A stretch of 64,000 nt of DNA from Myxococcota bacterium (GTDB lineage: Bacteria; Myxococcota_A; UBA9160; SMWR01). Each line of letters starts with the position of its first letter. The stretch's first letter is position 1. The translations under genes and the position numbers were made by a program. Positions 24,802 to 34,481 of this stretch are shown in pieces. The notes under the pieces were generated by a model. That model searched no databases. It was not told the DNA's origin and saw nothing but the letters and a program-made list of their open reading frames with translations. The stretch is from the NCBI GenBank assembly GCA_022447545.1, contig JAKVBI010000015.1, positions 1-64,000 on the forward strand, given 5' to 3'.

Positions 24802-25446
24802 TCATTTCTGTTGCGTTCGCAGATAGGCGAGCAGATCCATGAGCGCCTGGTCGTTGGGGACAATAGTGGCCATCCCCACCATCACCGCGCCCACCGCATC
24901 CTTGGGGTTGGTGCCGCGCACACCGGCCTTGTAGTTGTGCATCTGCTTGACGAAATACCAATCGCTCGTATGGAGCGACGGCGCACCAACCATTTCGTTC
25001 CCGTAACCATCGGCTCCGTGGCAACCCGAGCAGGCCGCATAACCAGCCTGACCCTTGGCGGGGTCTCCCCCTTCGAGGGTCGGTTCCGGAAGGACATCGG
25101 GCAGAGACGCCGCATAGGCCGACACAGCATCCACGTCCTCTTCCGAGCGCAAGCTCAGCGCCATCGGACGCATCCGCATGCCTGCGATGTCGTCGAAGTG
25201 GCGACCGCGACCGCCATCTCTGAACTTCCTGAGTTGGGTGGCGATGTACCACTGACCGAAGCCCGAAATGGCTGGCGCCAAGGCCATGGAGTCGCCCTCA
25301 CCGTTTTCGCCGTGGCACTGCACACAGAGTTCGTAGAGTTGCTCTCCGCGCGCGTTGTCGTCCGCGGCGACCGATGACGAGCCCAAACTGCTCGCCAGAG
25401 CCATGGCAACTCCCCAAGCGGTCAGTCGTCGTTTCCGTCCATTCAT
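24802..25446 (-). CDS. Diheme c-type cytochrome (c4-like)
   Basis: A 214-aa periplasmic protein with a Sec signal peptide (about 1-27) and two c-type heme sites, Cys41-x2-Cys44-His45 and Cys139-x2-Cys142-His143. Axial Met candidates lie after each. The two-domain layout resembles cytochrome c4. As first gene of the oxidase operon it probably carries electrons to CuA. The promoter must lie in the 338-base gap upstream. Confidence 0.88.
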   Translation of the reverse strand: MNGRKRRLTAWGVAMALASSLGSSSVAADDNARGEQLYELCVQCHGENGEGDSMALAPAISGFGQWYIATQLRKFRDGGRGRHFDDIAGMRMRPMALSLRSEEDVDAVSAYAASLPDVLPEPTLEGGDPAKGQAGYAACSGCHGADGYGNEMVGAPSLHTSDWYFVKQMHNYKAGVRGTNPKDAVGAVMVGMATIVPNDQALMDLLAYLRTQQK

Positions 25447-25784
25447 GTTCGCGTTCGTCCCCGGGTCTGCTTTGCCTTCATTCCCGCACGGTTTCTTGCC
25501 TGTGATCTCTGCCGCCCTTCGGCATCTCCTGACTCACGACCCACCACGCATCGTCCGTACCTGCACGGGCTGCGGTCACGCTCTCCCGGGATCCGCGCCT
25601 TCTGCACGAGAGATAGAATTCCAAAGCCCCATGGGGGAAAGCTCCGAGACCGATGAGCGCGCTGGACGATTAGCCGAATACCTCAATTTCCTCAACCAGT
25701 TCTGGGTGGCGAGTCCACCCCCTCCTCGGCAACCCAATTTTCCTGGAAGTTGCCCGGACCCACTCGCAATGTGGGCTTTTCACA
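25447..25784. other. Intergenic region upstream of the cytochrome oxidase operon
   Basis: A 338-base gap between two minus-strand genes. A weak hairpin (CCCAC/GTGGG, 25759-25775) sits just after the ctaB stop but has no T tract on the minus strand. A promoter for the oxidase operon is expected, though no clear consensus pair was seen. The plus-strand open frame crossing it has coding-unlike composition. Confidence 0.55.
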
Positions 25785-26681
25785 TCAAATGAGCAACAAA
25801 TCGACCAACATCGCCAAATAGAGGGAGAAGAGATACGCCAATGAGACGTGAAACATTCGACGGGCCGAGTCGTCGGTCTTGAGACGCAGCACCTCGATGG
25901 ACGACGCGACGAACCAGGTGTTCATGCCCAGGGCCACGGCGAGGTAGACGGCGCCGACCAGACCGAGAAAGTACGGGGTAAGGGAAACAGGGACCAACCC
26001 GAGAGTGCAGACGAACATCCAAACCCGTGTCGGTTGATCCCCGATCACATTGGGCAGCATCGGAATCCCAGCACGCTGGTAATCCACCTTACGGTAGAGC
26101 GCGATGGCCCAGACATGAGGGGGTTGCCAGAAGAAAACAATGGCGAACAAGGACAGCCCAGCAGCACCAATGCGCCCATCCACCGCGACATCGGCGATGA
26201 GCGGAGCGACCGCCCCAGCCGCCCCACCGATCACGGCGTTCCAAGCCGAGCGCGGCTTGAGCCAGACCGTATAGACGAAGACGTAGAACAAGATGCTCGC
26301 CACGCCGAGTCCGGCAGCCGGGAGACCGCTAACCGCCCACAGAACCACGGTGGACAGGACTCCCAGCCCGATTCCGAACAACAGCGCGCTCCGAGGCGAA
26401 AGCTTCCCGGCCGGCAGGGGCCTCCCGGCCGTGCGGTCCATTTTGGCATCGAGATCGCGTTCGAGATAGGCGTTGAGCGTGTTCGCCGACGCAGCGGCCA
26501 GGCAGATCCCCAGCAGGATCAGGCACGCAAACGAAAAACTGGGCCAACCCGACACAGCCATCCCGAACACCGGTAGCCCGGTGAACAGCACCATGGGCAG
26601 CAAGCGGGGCTTGGTGAGGTCGATGTACGTCCTGACCCGGCTGCCCAAGCCTGTGGAGAACGGTTCTGCCGTGGTTTGCAT
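25785..26681 (-). CDS. ctaB: Protoheme IX farnesyltransferase (heme O synthase)
   Basis: A 298-aa UbiA-family prenyltransferase making heme O for the aa3-type oxidase. The polyprenyl-diphosphate/Mg motif is NAYLERDLDAKMDRT (about 70-84), and a second acidic/basic loop is in ALYRKVDYQRAGIPMLP. About eight helices are predicted. The ATG at 26681 was chosen because conserved sequence begins soon after it; the frame extends further upstream without similarity. Its place before the oxidase operon on the same strand fits heme A supply. A ctaA gene is not in the window. Confidence 0.93.
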   Translation of the reverse strand: MQTTAEPFSTGLGSRVRTYIDLTKPRLLPMVLFTGLPVFGMAVSGWPSFSFACLILLGICLAAASANTLNAYLERDLDAKMDRTAGRPLPAGKLSPRSALLFGIGLGVLSTVVLWAVSGLPAAGLGVASILFYVFVYTVWLKPRSAWNAVIGGAAGAVAPLIADVAVDGRIGAAGLSLFAIVFFWQPPHVWAIALYRKVDYQRAGIPMLPNVIGDQPTRVWMFVCTLGLVPVSLTPYFLGLVGAVYLAVALGMNTWFVASSIEVLRLKTDDSARRMFHVSLAYLFSLYLAMLVDLLLI

Positions 26682-26889
26682 GGGCTTCTCGTCTGTCGTT
26701 GCGGTCCGTCTTTGCGGATGGGAGAGCCCGCCCCCGCACTCGCTTCCCACGAAAGCCGCGAGGAGTCGGAGGTGCAGAGACGCCGGACGCTGGAGAGCGA
26801 AGTCCCGCGGACTCCGCCGGCCAGGCAGATGGGTACCACAGGGCCGTATCCGGGTCTATGGCCTCAAGGCAAGGCGAAACGGGCTCGAT

Positions 26890-29250
26890 TCAGGTCAATC
26901 CAGCCACGACGGCTCGCAACCAGGGGCCGATATCGGGGTGATCGAGCAACCCACGCTCCTCGAGGCGCTCCGCTCCGATGGCAGCCACCTCGGCAGCAGT
27001 GCCCACCTCACGAGCACGACGCACGTCCGCTTCCGCCAGTCCCGAGTCGAGGGCGTGGACGATTTCCTTGATTACTGGGATGGCGCTGGGGGTCCCCGAG
27101 AGTTCCTCGATTCCAAGCCCGACGAGAATCGGAACCGCCAGAGGGTTGCTGGCCATCTCTCCGCACACGGACACCGAGATCCCCGCCCTGGCCGCCGCTC
27201 GCACACTCTGTTCCACCAGCGCGAGAACCGAGGGATGAAGCGGATCGTAGAGATGAGCCACCTGCTCGTTGCCGCGGTCGACTGCCAGCGTGTACTGGGT
27301 GAGGTCGTTGGTGCCGATGCTGAAGAAATCGCATTCCCGTGCCAAGCGGTCTGCGATCAGAGCCGCGGAGGGAACTTCGATCATCACACCCACCGGCAAG
27401 TCCGTGTCGATGGAAACGCCGTCGTGCCTCAGCTCATCCGCAGTCTGATCGATCAACGCGCGGGCTTCGCGCAACTCCGTGAGCGAAGAGATCATGGGCA
27501 GAAGCAAGCGGACGTTTCCAATCGCACTTGCGCGCAAGACGGCGCGCACCTGAGATTGAAAGACGGGGAGATTGGCGAGACTCAAGCGAATCGAGCGGCA
27601 ACCCAGCTGTGGGTTCTCCTCGGGCTCGAGTCCCATGTTCGGAATCCCCTTGTCTCCACCCAGGTCGAGGGTACGAATCGTGACCGGATGCGGCGCCAAC
27701 ACCCTCGCAACGCGCTCGTAGAGTTGCTCCTGCTCTTCCTCAGCGGGAAACCCACGGTGGGCAAAGGCGAGCATTTCGGTTCGAAACAATCCCACACCCT
27801 CGGCACCGTGCTGCTCGCTGAGGCGCAGGTCACTCATCAGCCCCACGTTCGCAGTGAGCCGAACACGCCGCCCATCACGCGTCTCCGAGGGTCGATCCCG
27901 GAGGGCATCGAGGTGTTGAACCGCAATCGCGTGCTGTTCCTGGGCCCTCCGATACTCGGCCACCAACCCCTCATCGGGGGACAGGAAGATCCGCCCCTCT
28001 GCACCATCCACGATGGCGAGTTCACCGGCCCGGACCGAATCCCGAATTCCCCTAACACCCGTCACCGCCGGAATCTCCAACGTGCGGGCGAAAATCGCGC
28101 CATGCGAAGTGGGACCTCCGTGCTCGGAGATGAGGGCCGCGACCTTTTCGATCTCTAGGCGGGCGAAGTGGCCGGGCAGAATGTTGTCGGCCACAACGAT
28201 CGCACCCTGAGTCAGCCGAATCAGCTCACGCCGCTCCCCCAGGAGTCGCTCCATCACTCTGCGTCCGACATCTTCGATATCCGCCGTTCGTTCTCGGAAA
28301 TAGGCGATCTCGATGCGGTCGAAGGTCTTTCTGAACTGCGAGATGACCGAACGGATGGCCTCCAGGGCGTTTCCCGTGCGGCGAACCTCCTCGCCGAGCT
28401 TCCCAACGAAGCCTTTGTCTTCGAGCATCTGGATGTGGGTTGTGAACACCGCCGCGAAGTCCGGACCAAAGCGCTCACCCACGTCGACGATGGTGTCATC
28501 GAGCTCGCGTCGCGCCTCTTGCAGAGCTTCGAGTAGCTCGCGTTCTTCCCCCTCCACATTCTCGTTCGGGGTGTATTCAAGGTGGGCCAGGTCGATGGGA
28601 TCATGCAGCAGGTGGATGTGACCGATGGCAACCCCCCGTGCCGCTGAGATCCCCTGGAAATCCGTTTCTCGCTCGCTCGGGCTTTCCACCGCGCCGCCCA
28701 CCACGGGAATGCCTGCAGCACCCAGGGCAGCGACGAAATCCGCGCTCTCCTCGTCAGTCTGATCGATGACGGTCATCAGACGTGCGTTCATCACAACTGG
28801 AGCAATCAGCTGGGCGCAGGTCTGGAGCAGCTCCACATCCCGCGGATCGAAGGTTCGTGCACTGCGCGTCTGAACGGCCAGCACTCCAATGGGGGTACCC
28901 TGAACGAAAAGAGGGGCGGCCATGAGGCCCTCGAACTCCTCTTCGCCGGTCTCGGGGAAATAGCGGTAATCCGGATGCTTCGATGCGTGCTCGGTCACCA
29001 CGGGCTCTAGGCTCGCGGCAGCCAACCCCACCAGCCCCTCACCAAAGCGAAGCTGCACAGTGCCCACGGCATCGCGCCGGAGTCCGACCGTCGCGCTGAG
29101 GGTCAACAGGTTCAGATCCGTGCCCGTCAGGTAGAGGGAGCAGACATCCGCATCCAGGCGCTTGGCCACCAGGTCGACGACGTTGTTCAGCGTCTCGTCG
29201 AGGTCGTGGGAACGGGAAACGATCTCCGCCACGTCGGCCAATAGCGACAC
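26890..29250 (-). CDS. ptsP: Phosphoenolpyruvate-protein phosphotransferase EI-Ntr (GAF-EI)
   Basis: A 786-aa signalling enzyme: GAF domain (about 1-150), then the full EI module. It includes the phospho-accepting His383 in GGPTSH, and a PEP-binding barrel with [12 protein letters not shown] and CGEMASNP. It starts the nitrogen PTS phosphorelay from PEP; no NPr or EIIA gene is beside it. Only a GTG start is available, since an in-frame TGA lies 15 codons upstream. No good ribosome site is seen. The dusB-ntrBC operon 7 kb away may be functionally related. Confidence 0.93.
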   Translation of the reverse strand: MSLLADVAEIVSRSHDLDETLNNVVDLVAKRLDADVCSLYLTGTDLNLLTLSATVGLRRDAVGTVQLRFGEGLVGLAAASLEPVVTEHASKHPDYRYFPETGEEEFEGLMAAPLFVQGTPIGVLAVQTRSARTFDPRDVELLQTCAQLIAPVVMNARLMTVIDQTDEESADFVAALGAAGIPVVGGAVESPSERETDFQGISAARGVAIGHIHLLHDPIDLAHLEYTPNENVEGEERELLEALQEARRELDDTIVDVGERFGPDFAAVFTTHIQMLEDKGFVGKLGEEVRRTGNALEAIRSVISQFRKTFDRIEIAYFRERTADIEDVGRRVMERLLGERRELIRLTQGAIVVADNILPGHFARLEIEKVAALISEHGGPTSHGAIFARTLEIPAVTGVRGIRDSVRAGELAIVDGAEGRIFLSPDEGLVAEYRRAQEQHAIAVQHLDALRDRPSETRDGRRVRLTANVGLMSDLRLSEQHGAEGVGLFRTEMLAFAHRGFPAEEEQEQLYERVARVLAPHPVTIRTLDLGGDKGIPNMGLEPEENPQLGCRSIRLSLANLPVFQSQVRAVLRASAIGNVRLLLPMISSLTELREARALIDQTADELRHDGVSIDTDLPVGVMIEVPSAALIADRLARECDFFSIGTNDLTQYTLAVDRGNEQVAHLYDPLHPSVLALVEQSVRAAARAGISVSVCGEMASNPLAVPILVGLGIEELSGTPSAIPVIKEIVHALDSGLAEADVRRAREVGTAAEVAAIGAERLEERGLLDHPDIGPWLRAVVAGLT

Positions 29251-29646
29251 ACGATCGGGAATGGCGTACTCCGTGGCTGAACCTTCCGGGACTCAAGGGC
29301 CCGGCGGAAAGGTGAAAACATGAGACGAGCGGGCGATCTCCCGACAACCGAGAGCCTGGCACCGCACACGACCCTCTGATGACCCGATCCTGGCCTGGAT
29401 CTTCGTAAAACCGAGCCCCTCGGCACCGCTGCCACCCGAGCGCCCCTGCCGTCGAGTCGCGAGTCTCGGATCGCGAATGGATGAGGGGATGACCGGATGC
29501 CGCTTCGCCGAGGACCCCCGCTCAACTCCATCCGCCCAGGGGATCCCCAAGGTTGAGAATACCTCAGGTGGGTCTGGGAATGGAGCGGTCGGTCTTCGAG
29601 GGGCCGTCATCGGCCCCCGAAGACTGACACATCACTGTGGATGGGA
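29251..29646. other. Intergenic region between ptsP and the XRE regulator
   Basis: A 396-base gap between two minus-strand genes. Near the regulator end it holds a strong stem-loop (listed separately). The rest shows no gene, tRNA or repeat; the open frames are short and Arg/Ser/Pro-rich. The ptsP promoter should lie here but none was recognised. Confidence 0.55.
29592..29624. other. Strong stem-loop downstream of the XRE regulator
   Basis: A 14-bp stem (GTCTTCG + GGGGCCG pairing with CGGCCCC + CGAAGAC) with one bulged A and a four-base TCAT loop. It begins about 22 bases after the regulator stop on the minus strand. There is no T tract on either strand, so a classical terminator is unlikely; mRNA 3'-end protection or a non-canonical terminator are possible. 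Confidence 0.6.
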
Positions 29647-30183
29647 TCAACGATGAGTTGAAACACCCACAACATCACGATGGGCGCTGGGGAACACCTG
29701 TTCCTTGTCCTCAAACCGCAGTCCGAGTGCCAGGAGGATCTTGCGCTTGGTGTCCATCCGACAGTTCAAGCCCTTTTCCACACTGTGGATGGTCCGCAGG
29801 GCGACCTTCGCCTTGCGGGCCAATTGAGCCTGAGTCATCAGACGGTTTTCGCGGAGCTCGCGAACGCGGTTCCTGCACTCCATACGGTTGGGCAGGCCCG
29901 GGCTGTGCGATTCGCTTTCCGCAGTGGCCGGGGCCCCCATCGGGAAGCCTCGGTCTTCGACCTCGACCCGCCCGTTGGGTCCCCCCGCGTCAAAGGACTC
30001 CTGCGGCATGGAAGCCGCCAGATTACTCTGGCCATTCCGGGTGCCGATAACGTGCCCCATGGACGAATTTGATTGGTCTTGCTGATTGGCTGCCTCGGAA
30101 TCGACACCCTTTTTGGCGTCGTGTCCGTTGCTTTCGCCGGGTACGGTGAACTTCATGCCGTTGCTCTCCCTAGAGTCGGTCAT
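29647..30183 (-). CDS. XRE-family helix-turn-helix transcriptional regulator
   Basis: A 178-aa protein with a long, low-complexity hydrophilic N-terminus (about 1-98) and a C-terminal XRE/Cro-type domain (about 103-165). The domain carries the recognition region MTQAQLARKAKVALRTIHSVE. A second ATG nine codons in is an alternative start. The DNA-binding domain at the C-terminal end after a long disordered segment is unusual for such short regulators. The divergent intergenic region contains several inverted repeats that may be its operators. Confidence 0.8.
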   Translation of the reverse strand: MTDSRESNGMKFTVPGESNGHDAKKGVDSEAANQQDQSNSSMGHVIGTRNGQSNLAASMPQESFDAGGPNGRVEVEDRGFPMGAPATAESESHSPGLPNRMECRNRVRELRENRLMTQAQLARKAKVALRTIHSVEKGLNCRMDTKRKILLALGLRFEDKEQVFPSAHRDVVGVSTHR

Positions 30184-30379
30184 GGCACCGAGACATGTCT
30201 GTCGGGAATTGCCGTGAACCTGGACGGCATTTCGTCCGAATCGGGAATTTCTTTAGTATTAATCGGCATTTGCCGGCTGCCCGTGGCCACCGGAAATTCC
30301 ACAAACCCAATATCGACAATGACCTACAGATGGGTTTTCCACACGCCGATGAAGAGGCCGAAATGCTACCAGGGGATTT

Positions 30380-30399
30380 CCCATGTGTTTCCACATGGG
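30380..30399. promoter_or_regulatory. Perfect 8-bp inverted repeat before the AsmA-like gene, candidate operator
   Basis: CCCATGTG and CACATGGG flank a TTTC spacer, 41 bases before the TTG start of the AsmA-like gene. In the same 257-base divergent region are GGAATTTC (30244-30251) with its inverse GAAATTCC (30293-30300), and GGACG-N6-CGTCC (30222-30237). The clustering beside an XRE regulator suggests operator function. No T run follows, so it is not a terminator. Confidence 0.4.
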
Positions 30400-30440
30400 C
30401 CTTCGTCAGCGGCTAATCTGGTCGGCCCTCGGGAGGCAGT

Positions 30441-33311
30441 TTGCTGAAATCGCTTGCCCACCTGGTCATCGCCATCGCGCTGTTTGCCGCGACGAGCGTG
30501 GCGGGGTTGCTCATCACCTCGAGGCTGGTCCCCGACCGGCTGCGTGAGTTCGCCGCCGCGGAACTCGGCACCCTCATCGGCTCGCCCGTCCAGATCGAAC
30601 GGGCCAGCGTCCGCCTGGGACGGGGGCTCGTTCTACAGGGTGAGAACCTGACCAGTACGCTGGATTCCACCCCGGGTGACCCCGAGGTCCAACACACTCC
30701 GAATTTTTCGACAGGGCTTCACATCGGTACGATCCGGGCCGAGTTCGAACTGAGTTCGGCGCTCCTGGGACGCTTGTCCATCGAGCGGCTCGAGCTCGTG
30801 GATGCGGTGCTCCGGGTCGAACGAAAACCCGATGGCACCCTGCGCCCGGAGCTCGTCGAGCACCTGCTGGACGGCCGCCTCGTCGATTTCGACGCGGCGG
30901 GGGAGTCCAGGCTGAGCCGGCTGCCGGCCCCGGCCCAGATCCTCGAGGGCACCCTCGGCTTCCTGCTGAATCAACGCCCTGGGTTCCCCGACTGGCAGCT
31001 GCGAGGCTCCACCATCGTTTACCACGACGCGGTGGCAGGTCCCCCTGATTCCGCCTCTCAGATCTCGCTTCGGGGAATCGAGGCCGAGTTGCTGCATTTC
31101 GGGAGCATGGGGGGAGGCCGTCTCGCGCTTCGGGGCACCGTTCACGGCGACGGTGCAGCAGCGGGCCGAATCGAGTGGCTCGGACGGAGACTTTCCAGGG
31201 GGCCCCTCGACTCGACGTTGGCTTTCACCAACCTCCGGCTCTCGCCCTGGCGGCGGTACGTCGGACGCGGCGACACTGAGTCGACCTTTTCGGGCCGGAT
31301 CAGTGGTGCCATCTCCTTTTCCAACTCCAGGTCGACCTCGGCCCCGAGTTCGCCCCAGGCCCCCGACCGTCTCGAGATCGATGTCGTGATGGACGATTTC
31401 CTCACCGACGTTGGCCCACCCGAAACGGGAAAGCCGTTGGCACTGGCCGTACCCCGCGCTCGAGCCCACGTGTTCGTCGAACTCGACGACGAGTGGATCC
31501 AAATCCGGCAGTCGGAATTTGCCGGCCAGACCCTCGATTTCGAACTCGAAGGGCGTGTCCCACAACCCCAGAACCCATCGAAACTGGCCAAGGTCAGCAT
31601 CTCGTTGCAGGACATGGAGTTGGCTCGTCTTTTCGATCGCATTCGGACACTGACAGGCCTGGAGACCCCAAGCACCGAGAATCGCCGGCTCCAGGCGGGT
31701 TCCCTGAGAACCGTTCGAGCAACGGGCGAAGCCCCGATCCGAGTCTGGGAGGAACTCCTTGGGGGAAGGGCCACTCGCCTGCCACAGGGCTTCGAAATCA
31801 ACGGCGAAGTCTCCGGGGTGGAGATCGCCGTCAACAAGTCCGACTGGCTCGAAGTCTCTCGCGGGCTTCTTCAATGGTCGGGTGACTCGATCCACGTACG
31901 TGACACCCGGTCCATGCTCAACGGAACCCCTCTACCCAGTTTCGACGTGAAAGTGGAAGGAGTCTCCCACCTGTTCGCCGCGGACCCTGCCCACCGCACG
32001 ATTCGCTCCGGTGGCTCGGCGTTGATCGGACTCGCGAGTCTCTGGGAATTCTTCAGCGATCCTCAGTCGGAGTCGGAAAAGCTCCCCACGTCCCTCTCCC
32101 TACAAATCGAAGAACTCCAACACCCCATGTTCCTGTGGCCCATCGCTGACCTGGTCGCCGATATCGAACCCAGCGAGGGTGGCATCCGAAGCTGGGTTCA
32201 TCGAGGGCTGTGGGCCGGAGTCCCGGTGGTGGGAGAAGCACGATGGCTGTTCGCCCCTGAAGAACACGTGGAGGTGCGGCTCGCGGCAAAGGCCCCCCCT
32301 CCCACACCGACCCGGGTGCCGATCCTCAGTTCCCCAATCCTCCCTGATCTGATCGCCACCTTGACCGCCCCGCGTGTGCAGATCCCCATGGCGCCGGAAA
32401 GCCCCCCATGGGGGACAGGACACTTCACCCTTGGGCCCATGCACCTGAACGACTGGCATCAGAGTGGTGCCAGCGGTTCGTTTGACGCCAAGGGCGCCAC
32501 CTTCTACCTCGACGATGTGGAGATCGCACTCGAACCTGCGGGACAACTCACAGGCTCGGGCCGCTTCGATCTGGGTCGTGCCGGCGCGGTTCCCTACGAA
32601 GTGGATCTCCACGTCAGCAACGCAGACCTTGGGGCGGTCACCGTGTTGTTTGGCCTGGAAGAGGGCTGGGCAAACGGTCAGGTCGATCTGGCGGGTCGGT
32701 TTCGCGGCAGCCTCGACCCGAACGCGCCGTTTCTTTCGGACTTCAAGGGCCCGTTGTCCGTTTCCGCCACCAGCGGTTCCCTAAAACGGGGCATCCCACC
32801 CCTCGTGACCCTGGCCATGTCGACAGATGCACTCAACCCCTTCGCGAGTCGCGAACGCGTGCGTTTCGACCGTGTCGACACGACGCTGGATTTCGACGAT
32901 AGCCTTCTCCGGGCAGACGCCTTCATCCTGGATGGAACCGATGCCCGGGTGTTCGCATCGGGTTCCATCGTTCTCGGTGGGGAGGAGAACACCCTGAAAG
33001 CAGAAGTCGCCGTTTTCCTGTTCCGCGTTCTCGACAGAGCTCTCGAGTCCATTCCCGTCGTCAATCAAATCCTGCTGGGAGAGGACGAGAGCATCGTGGC
33101 CGCCCACTACGCCCTGTCAGGCACCTGGCAGGAGCCGGCGGTCCAGATCTACCCCATTCGCACACTTGCCTCGGGCCCGGCGAGCCTGCTCTTCGAACGC
33201 TTCCCACAGTTTCTTCAGCGCAGCTTCGAAGCCATCGGAAACGCACTACGTGGCGAAAGCAATGGACAGAACCCGATTCGGCCGGAGTTGCGTCTGGCAC
33301 CTCCGGGCTAG
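30441..33311 (+). CDS. AsmA-like envelope protein (DUF3971/AsmA C-terminal type)
   Basis: A 956-aa protein with a single N-terminal membrane helix (about 5-25) followed by a very long periplasmic region of repeating beta-strand character. This is the layout of AsmA/TamB/YhdP proteins, which bridge inner and outer membranes and move lipids. The C-terminal part, containing the SGSLKRGIPPLVTLAM and DGTDARVFASGSIVLGG segments, matches the conserved AsmA end. The TTG start is supported by GGGAGG just upstream. rfaE2 follows 13 bases after the stop, linking it to LPS or outer-membrane biogenesis. Confidence 0.75.
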   Translation: MLKSLAHLVIAIALFAATSVAGLLITSRLVPDRLREFAAAELGTLIGSPVQIERASVRLGRGLVLQGENLTSTLDSTPGDPEVQHTPNFSTGLHIGTIRAEFELSSALLGRLSIERLELVDAVLRVERKPDGTLRPELVEHLLDGRLVDFDAAGESRLSRLPAPAQILEGTLGFLLNQRPGFPDWQLRGSTIVYHDAVAGPPDSASQISLRGIEAELLHFGSMGGGRLALRGTVHGDGAAAGRIEWLGRRLSRGPLDSTLAFTNLRLSPWRRYVGRGDTESTFSGRISGAISFSNSRSTSAPSSPQAPDRLEIDVVMDDFLTDVGPPETGKPLALAVPRARAHVFVELDDEWIQIRQSEFAGQTLDFELEGRVPQPQNPSKLAKVSISLQDMELARLFDRIRTLTGLETPSTENRRLQAGSLRTVRATGEAPIRVWEELLGGRATRLPQGFEINGEVSGVEIAVNKSDWLEVSRGLLQWSGDSIHVRDTRSMLNGTPLPSFDVKVEGVSHLFAADPAHRTIRSGGSALIGLASLWEFFSDPQSESEKLPTSLSLQIEELQHPMFLWPIADLVADIEPSEGGIRSWVHRGLWAGVPVVGEARWLFAPEEHVEVRLAAKAPPPTPTRVPILSSPILPDLIATLTAPRVQIPMAPESPPWGTGHFTLGPMHLNDWHQSGASGSFDAKGATFYLDDVEIALEPAGQLTGSGRFDLGRAGAVPYEVDLHVSNADLGAVTVLFGLEEGWANGQVDLAGRFRGSLDPNAPFLSDFKGPLSVSATSGSLKRGIPPLVTLAMSTDALNPFASRERVRFDRVDTTLDFDDSLLRADAFILDGTDARVFASGSIVLGGEENTLKAEVAVFLFRVLDRALESIPVVNQILLGEDESIVAAHYALSGTWQEPAVQIYPIRTLASGPASLLFERFPQFLQRSFEAIGNALRGESNGQNPIRPELRLAPPG

Positions 33312-33324
33312 AGGAGACAAACCG

Positions 33325-33834
33325 ATGCGTTCCACGCGCCCGGGGTCGAGGGAATCGAGGCGAGCCCGCGATGGAGTGCTGACCCGGCACGAAGCGATTC
33401 GGGCCGTGTCGACGGCACGAGCACGGGGAGAGCAGGTGGTCTTCACCAATGGCTGCTTCGACATTCTGCACATCGGGCACATCCGCAGTCTTGAGGAGGC
33501 AAGCACCCTGGGAGACCGCTTGATCGTAGCGGTCAATTCCGACGCCAGCGTGCGCCGACTGAAGGGGGCCCACCGACCCGTCATTCCCGGCCGACAGCGT
33601 GCCGAAATGGTTGCCGCACTCGCCTGCGTCGACTGGGTGGTCTTGTTCGGCCAAACGACCCCACTCCAATTGATTCGCACCCTTGCGCCGGATGTCTTGG
33701 CGAAGGGCGGAGACTGGGCACTCGACGAAATCGTTGGCCGTGAGGAAATCGAGAGTCGCGGTGGACGCGTGGTTCGCTTACGCGAAATACGCGGCGTTCG
33801 AAGTTCACTGATCCTAAAGGGACTGGCCGACTGA
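33325..33834 (+). CDS. rfaE2: D-glycero-beta-D-manno-heptose 1-phosphate adenylyltransferase
   Basis: A 169-aa nucleotidyltransferase corresponding to the C-terminal domain of HldE. The signature FTNGCFDILHIGH (about 40-52, with HxGH at 49-52) and GDRLIVAVNSDASVRRLKG are intact. It activates heptose-1-phosphate with ATP to ADP-heptose for the LPS inner core. It is a stand-alone domain; the kinase half is not here. The ATG was chosen for its GAGGAGA site and the overlap of longer frames with the preceding gene. Confidence 0.9.
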   Translation: MRSTRPGSRESRRARDGVLTRHEAIRAVSTARARGEQVVFTNGCFDILHIGHIRSLEEASTLGDRLIVAVNSDASVRRLKGAHRPVIPGRQRAEMVAALACVDWVVLFGQTTPLQLIRTLAPDVLAKGGDWALDEIVGREEIESRGGRVVRLREIRGVRSSLILKGLAD

Positions 33835-33852
33835 GACACGCTCGGGAGGTCT

Positions 33853-34473
33853 TCACCCCCCCTGCTCGAGCCACTCCTCCACGTGCTGAAGCGCGTCGGG
33901 CGTATTCACGTTGGTCAACGCGAGACCCCGCGGATCCACTTTGGCGAGATCCGATTGCGTGACGAATCGAGTCTCCAGACCATCCAGCACGGACCTCAAG
34001 GCAAGGTCTCCCGCTGAAAGCCTCGCCGTCGCGCACTCCAGAGCCGCCGCTCGATCGTAGAGAGCGCAGAGGGGCTGGGGACGATCGTCGACGCAGGGCA
34101 CCACTGCCTCGGCTTCAGGATGGGCGATCAGTAGAAGCAGCAAATCGGCAGTGATCAAGGGCATGTCCGTCGCAACCACCAGCAAACGTGGAGCGGTGGC
34201 AGCCGCGAGTGCTGAGGTGAGCCCCCGAAGCGAACTGTCCGGACCCTCGCCATCGGGAACGAAGCGGGCCGATGCAACATCGGGTGGGTCACCACCCACC
34301 ACGAGGACCTCGGAAACCACGGATTCCAACACGCGAACCACTCGCGTTGCCGAAGGAACACCGCCCACCATCATTCGTGCCTTGTCCTGTCCCATTCGCG
34401 AAGAGGCGCCACCGGTCAAAACTGCCCCGGAGACGTTCGCGATACGCGACTCTTCGCTCAGCATCGCCGACAC
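33853..34473 (-). CDS. mobA: Molybdenum cofactor guanylyltransferase
   Basis: A 206-aa protein of the MobA family that links GMP to molybdopterin to make the dinucleotide cofactor. The GTP-binding LTGGASSRMGQDKA segment near residue 20 and the TDMPLI motif are present. The GTG start is 8 bases after the moeA stop, so the two form an operon; an ATG three codons later is an alternative. No molybdoenzyme is encoded in the window. Confidence 0.88.
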   Translation of the reverse strand: MSAMLSEESRIANVSGAVLTGGASSRMGQDKARMMVGGVPSATRVVRVLESVVSEVLVVGGDPPDVASARFVPDGEGPDSSLRGLTSALAAATAPRLLVVATDMPLITADLLLLLIAHPEAEAVVPCVDDRPQPLCALYDRAAALECATARLSAGDLALRSVLDGLETRFVTQSDLAKVDPRGLALTNVNTPDALQHVEEWLEQGG

Positions 34474-34481
34474 GGTCTGCC

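Noticed and set aside
25759-25775. CCCAC/GTGGG hairpin after ctaB as a terminator
   Set aside because: Only five base pairs and no T run on the ctaB strand.
25445-25792. Plus-strand frame with a TCTGCGH segment between cytochrome c and ctaB genes
   Set aside because: Overlaps the ends of genes on the other strand, lacks a ribosome site and has coding-unlike composition despite the Cys pair.
26473-28158. Long plus-strand open frame of 561 codons
   Set aside because: It lies antisense to ptsP and ctaB, whose conserved domains and catalytic motifs are intact; the predicted protein is Arg/His/Pro-rich and resembles nothing.
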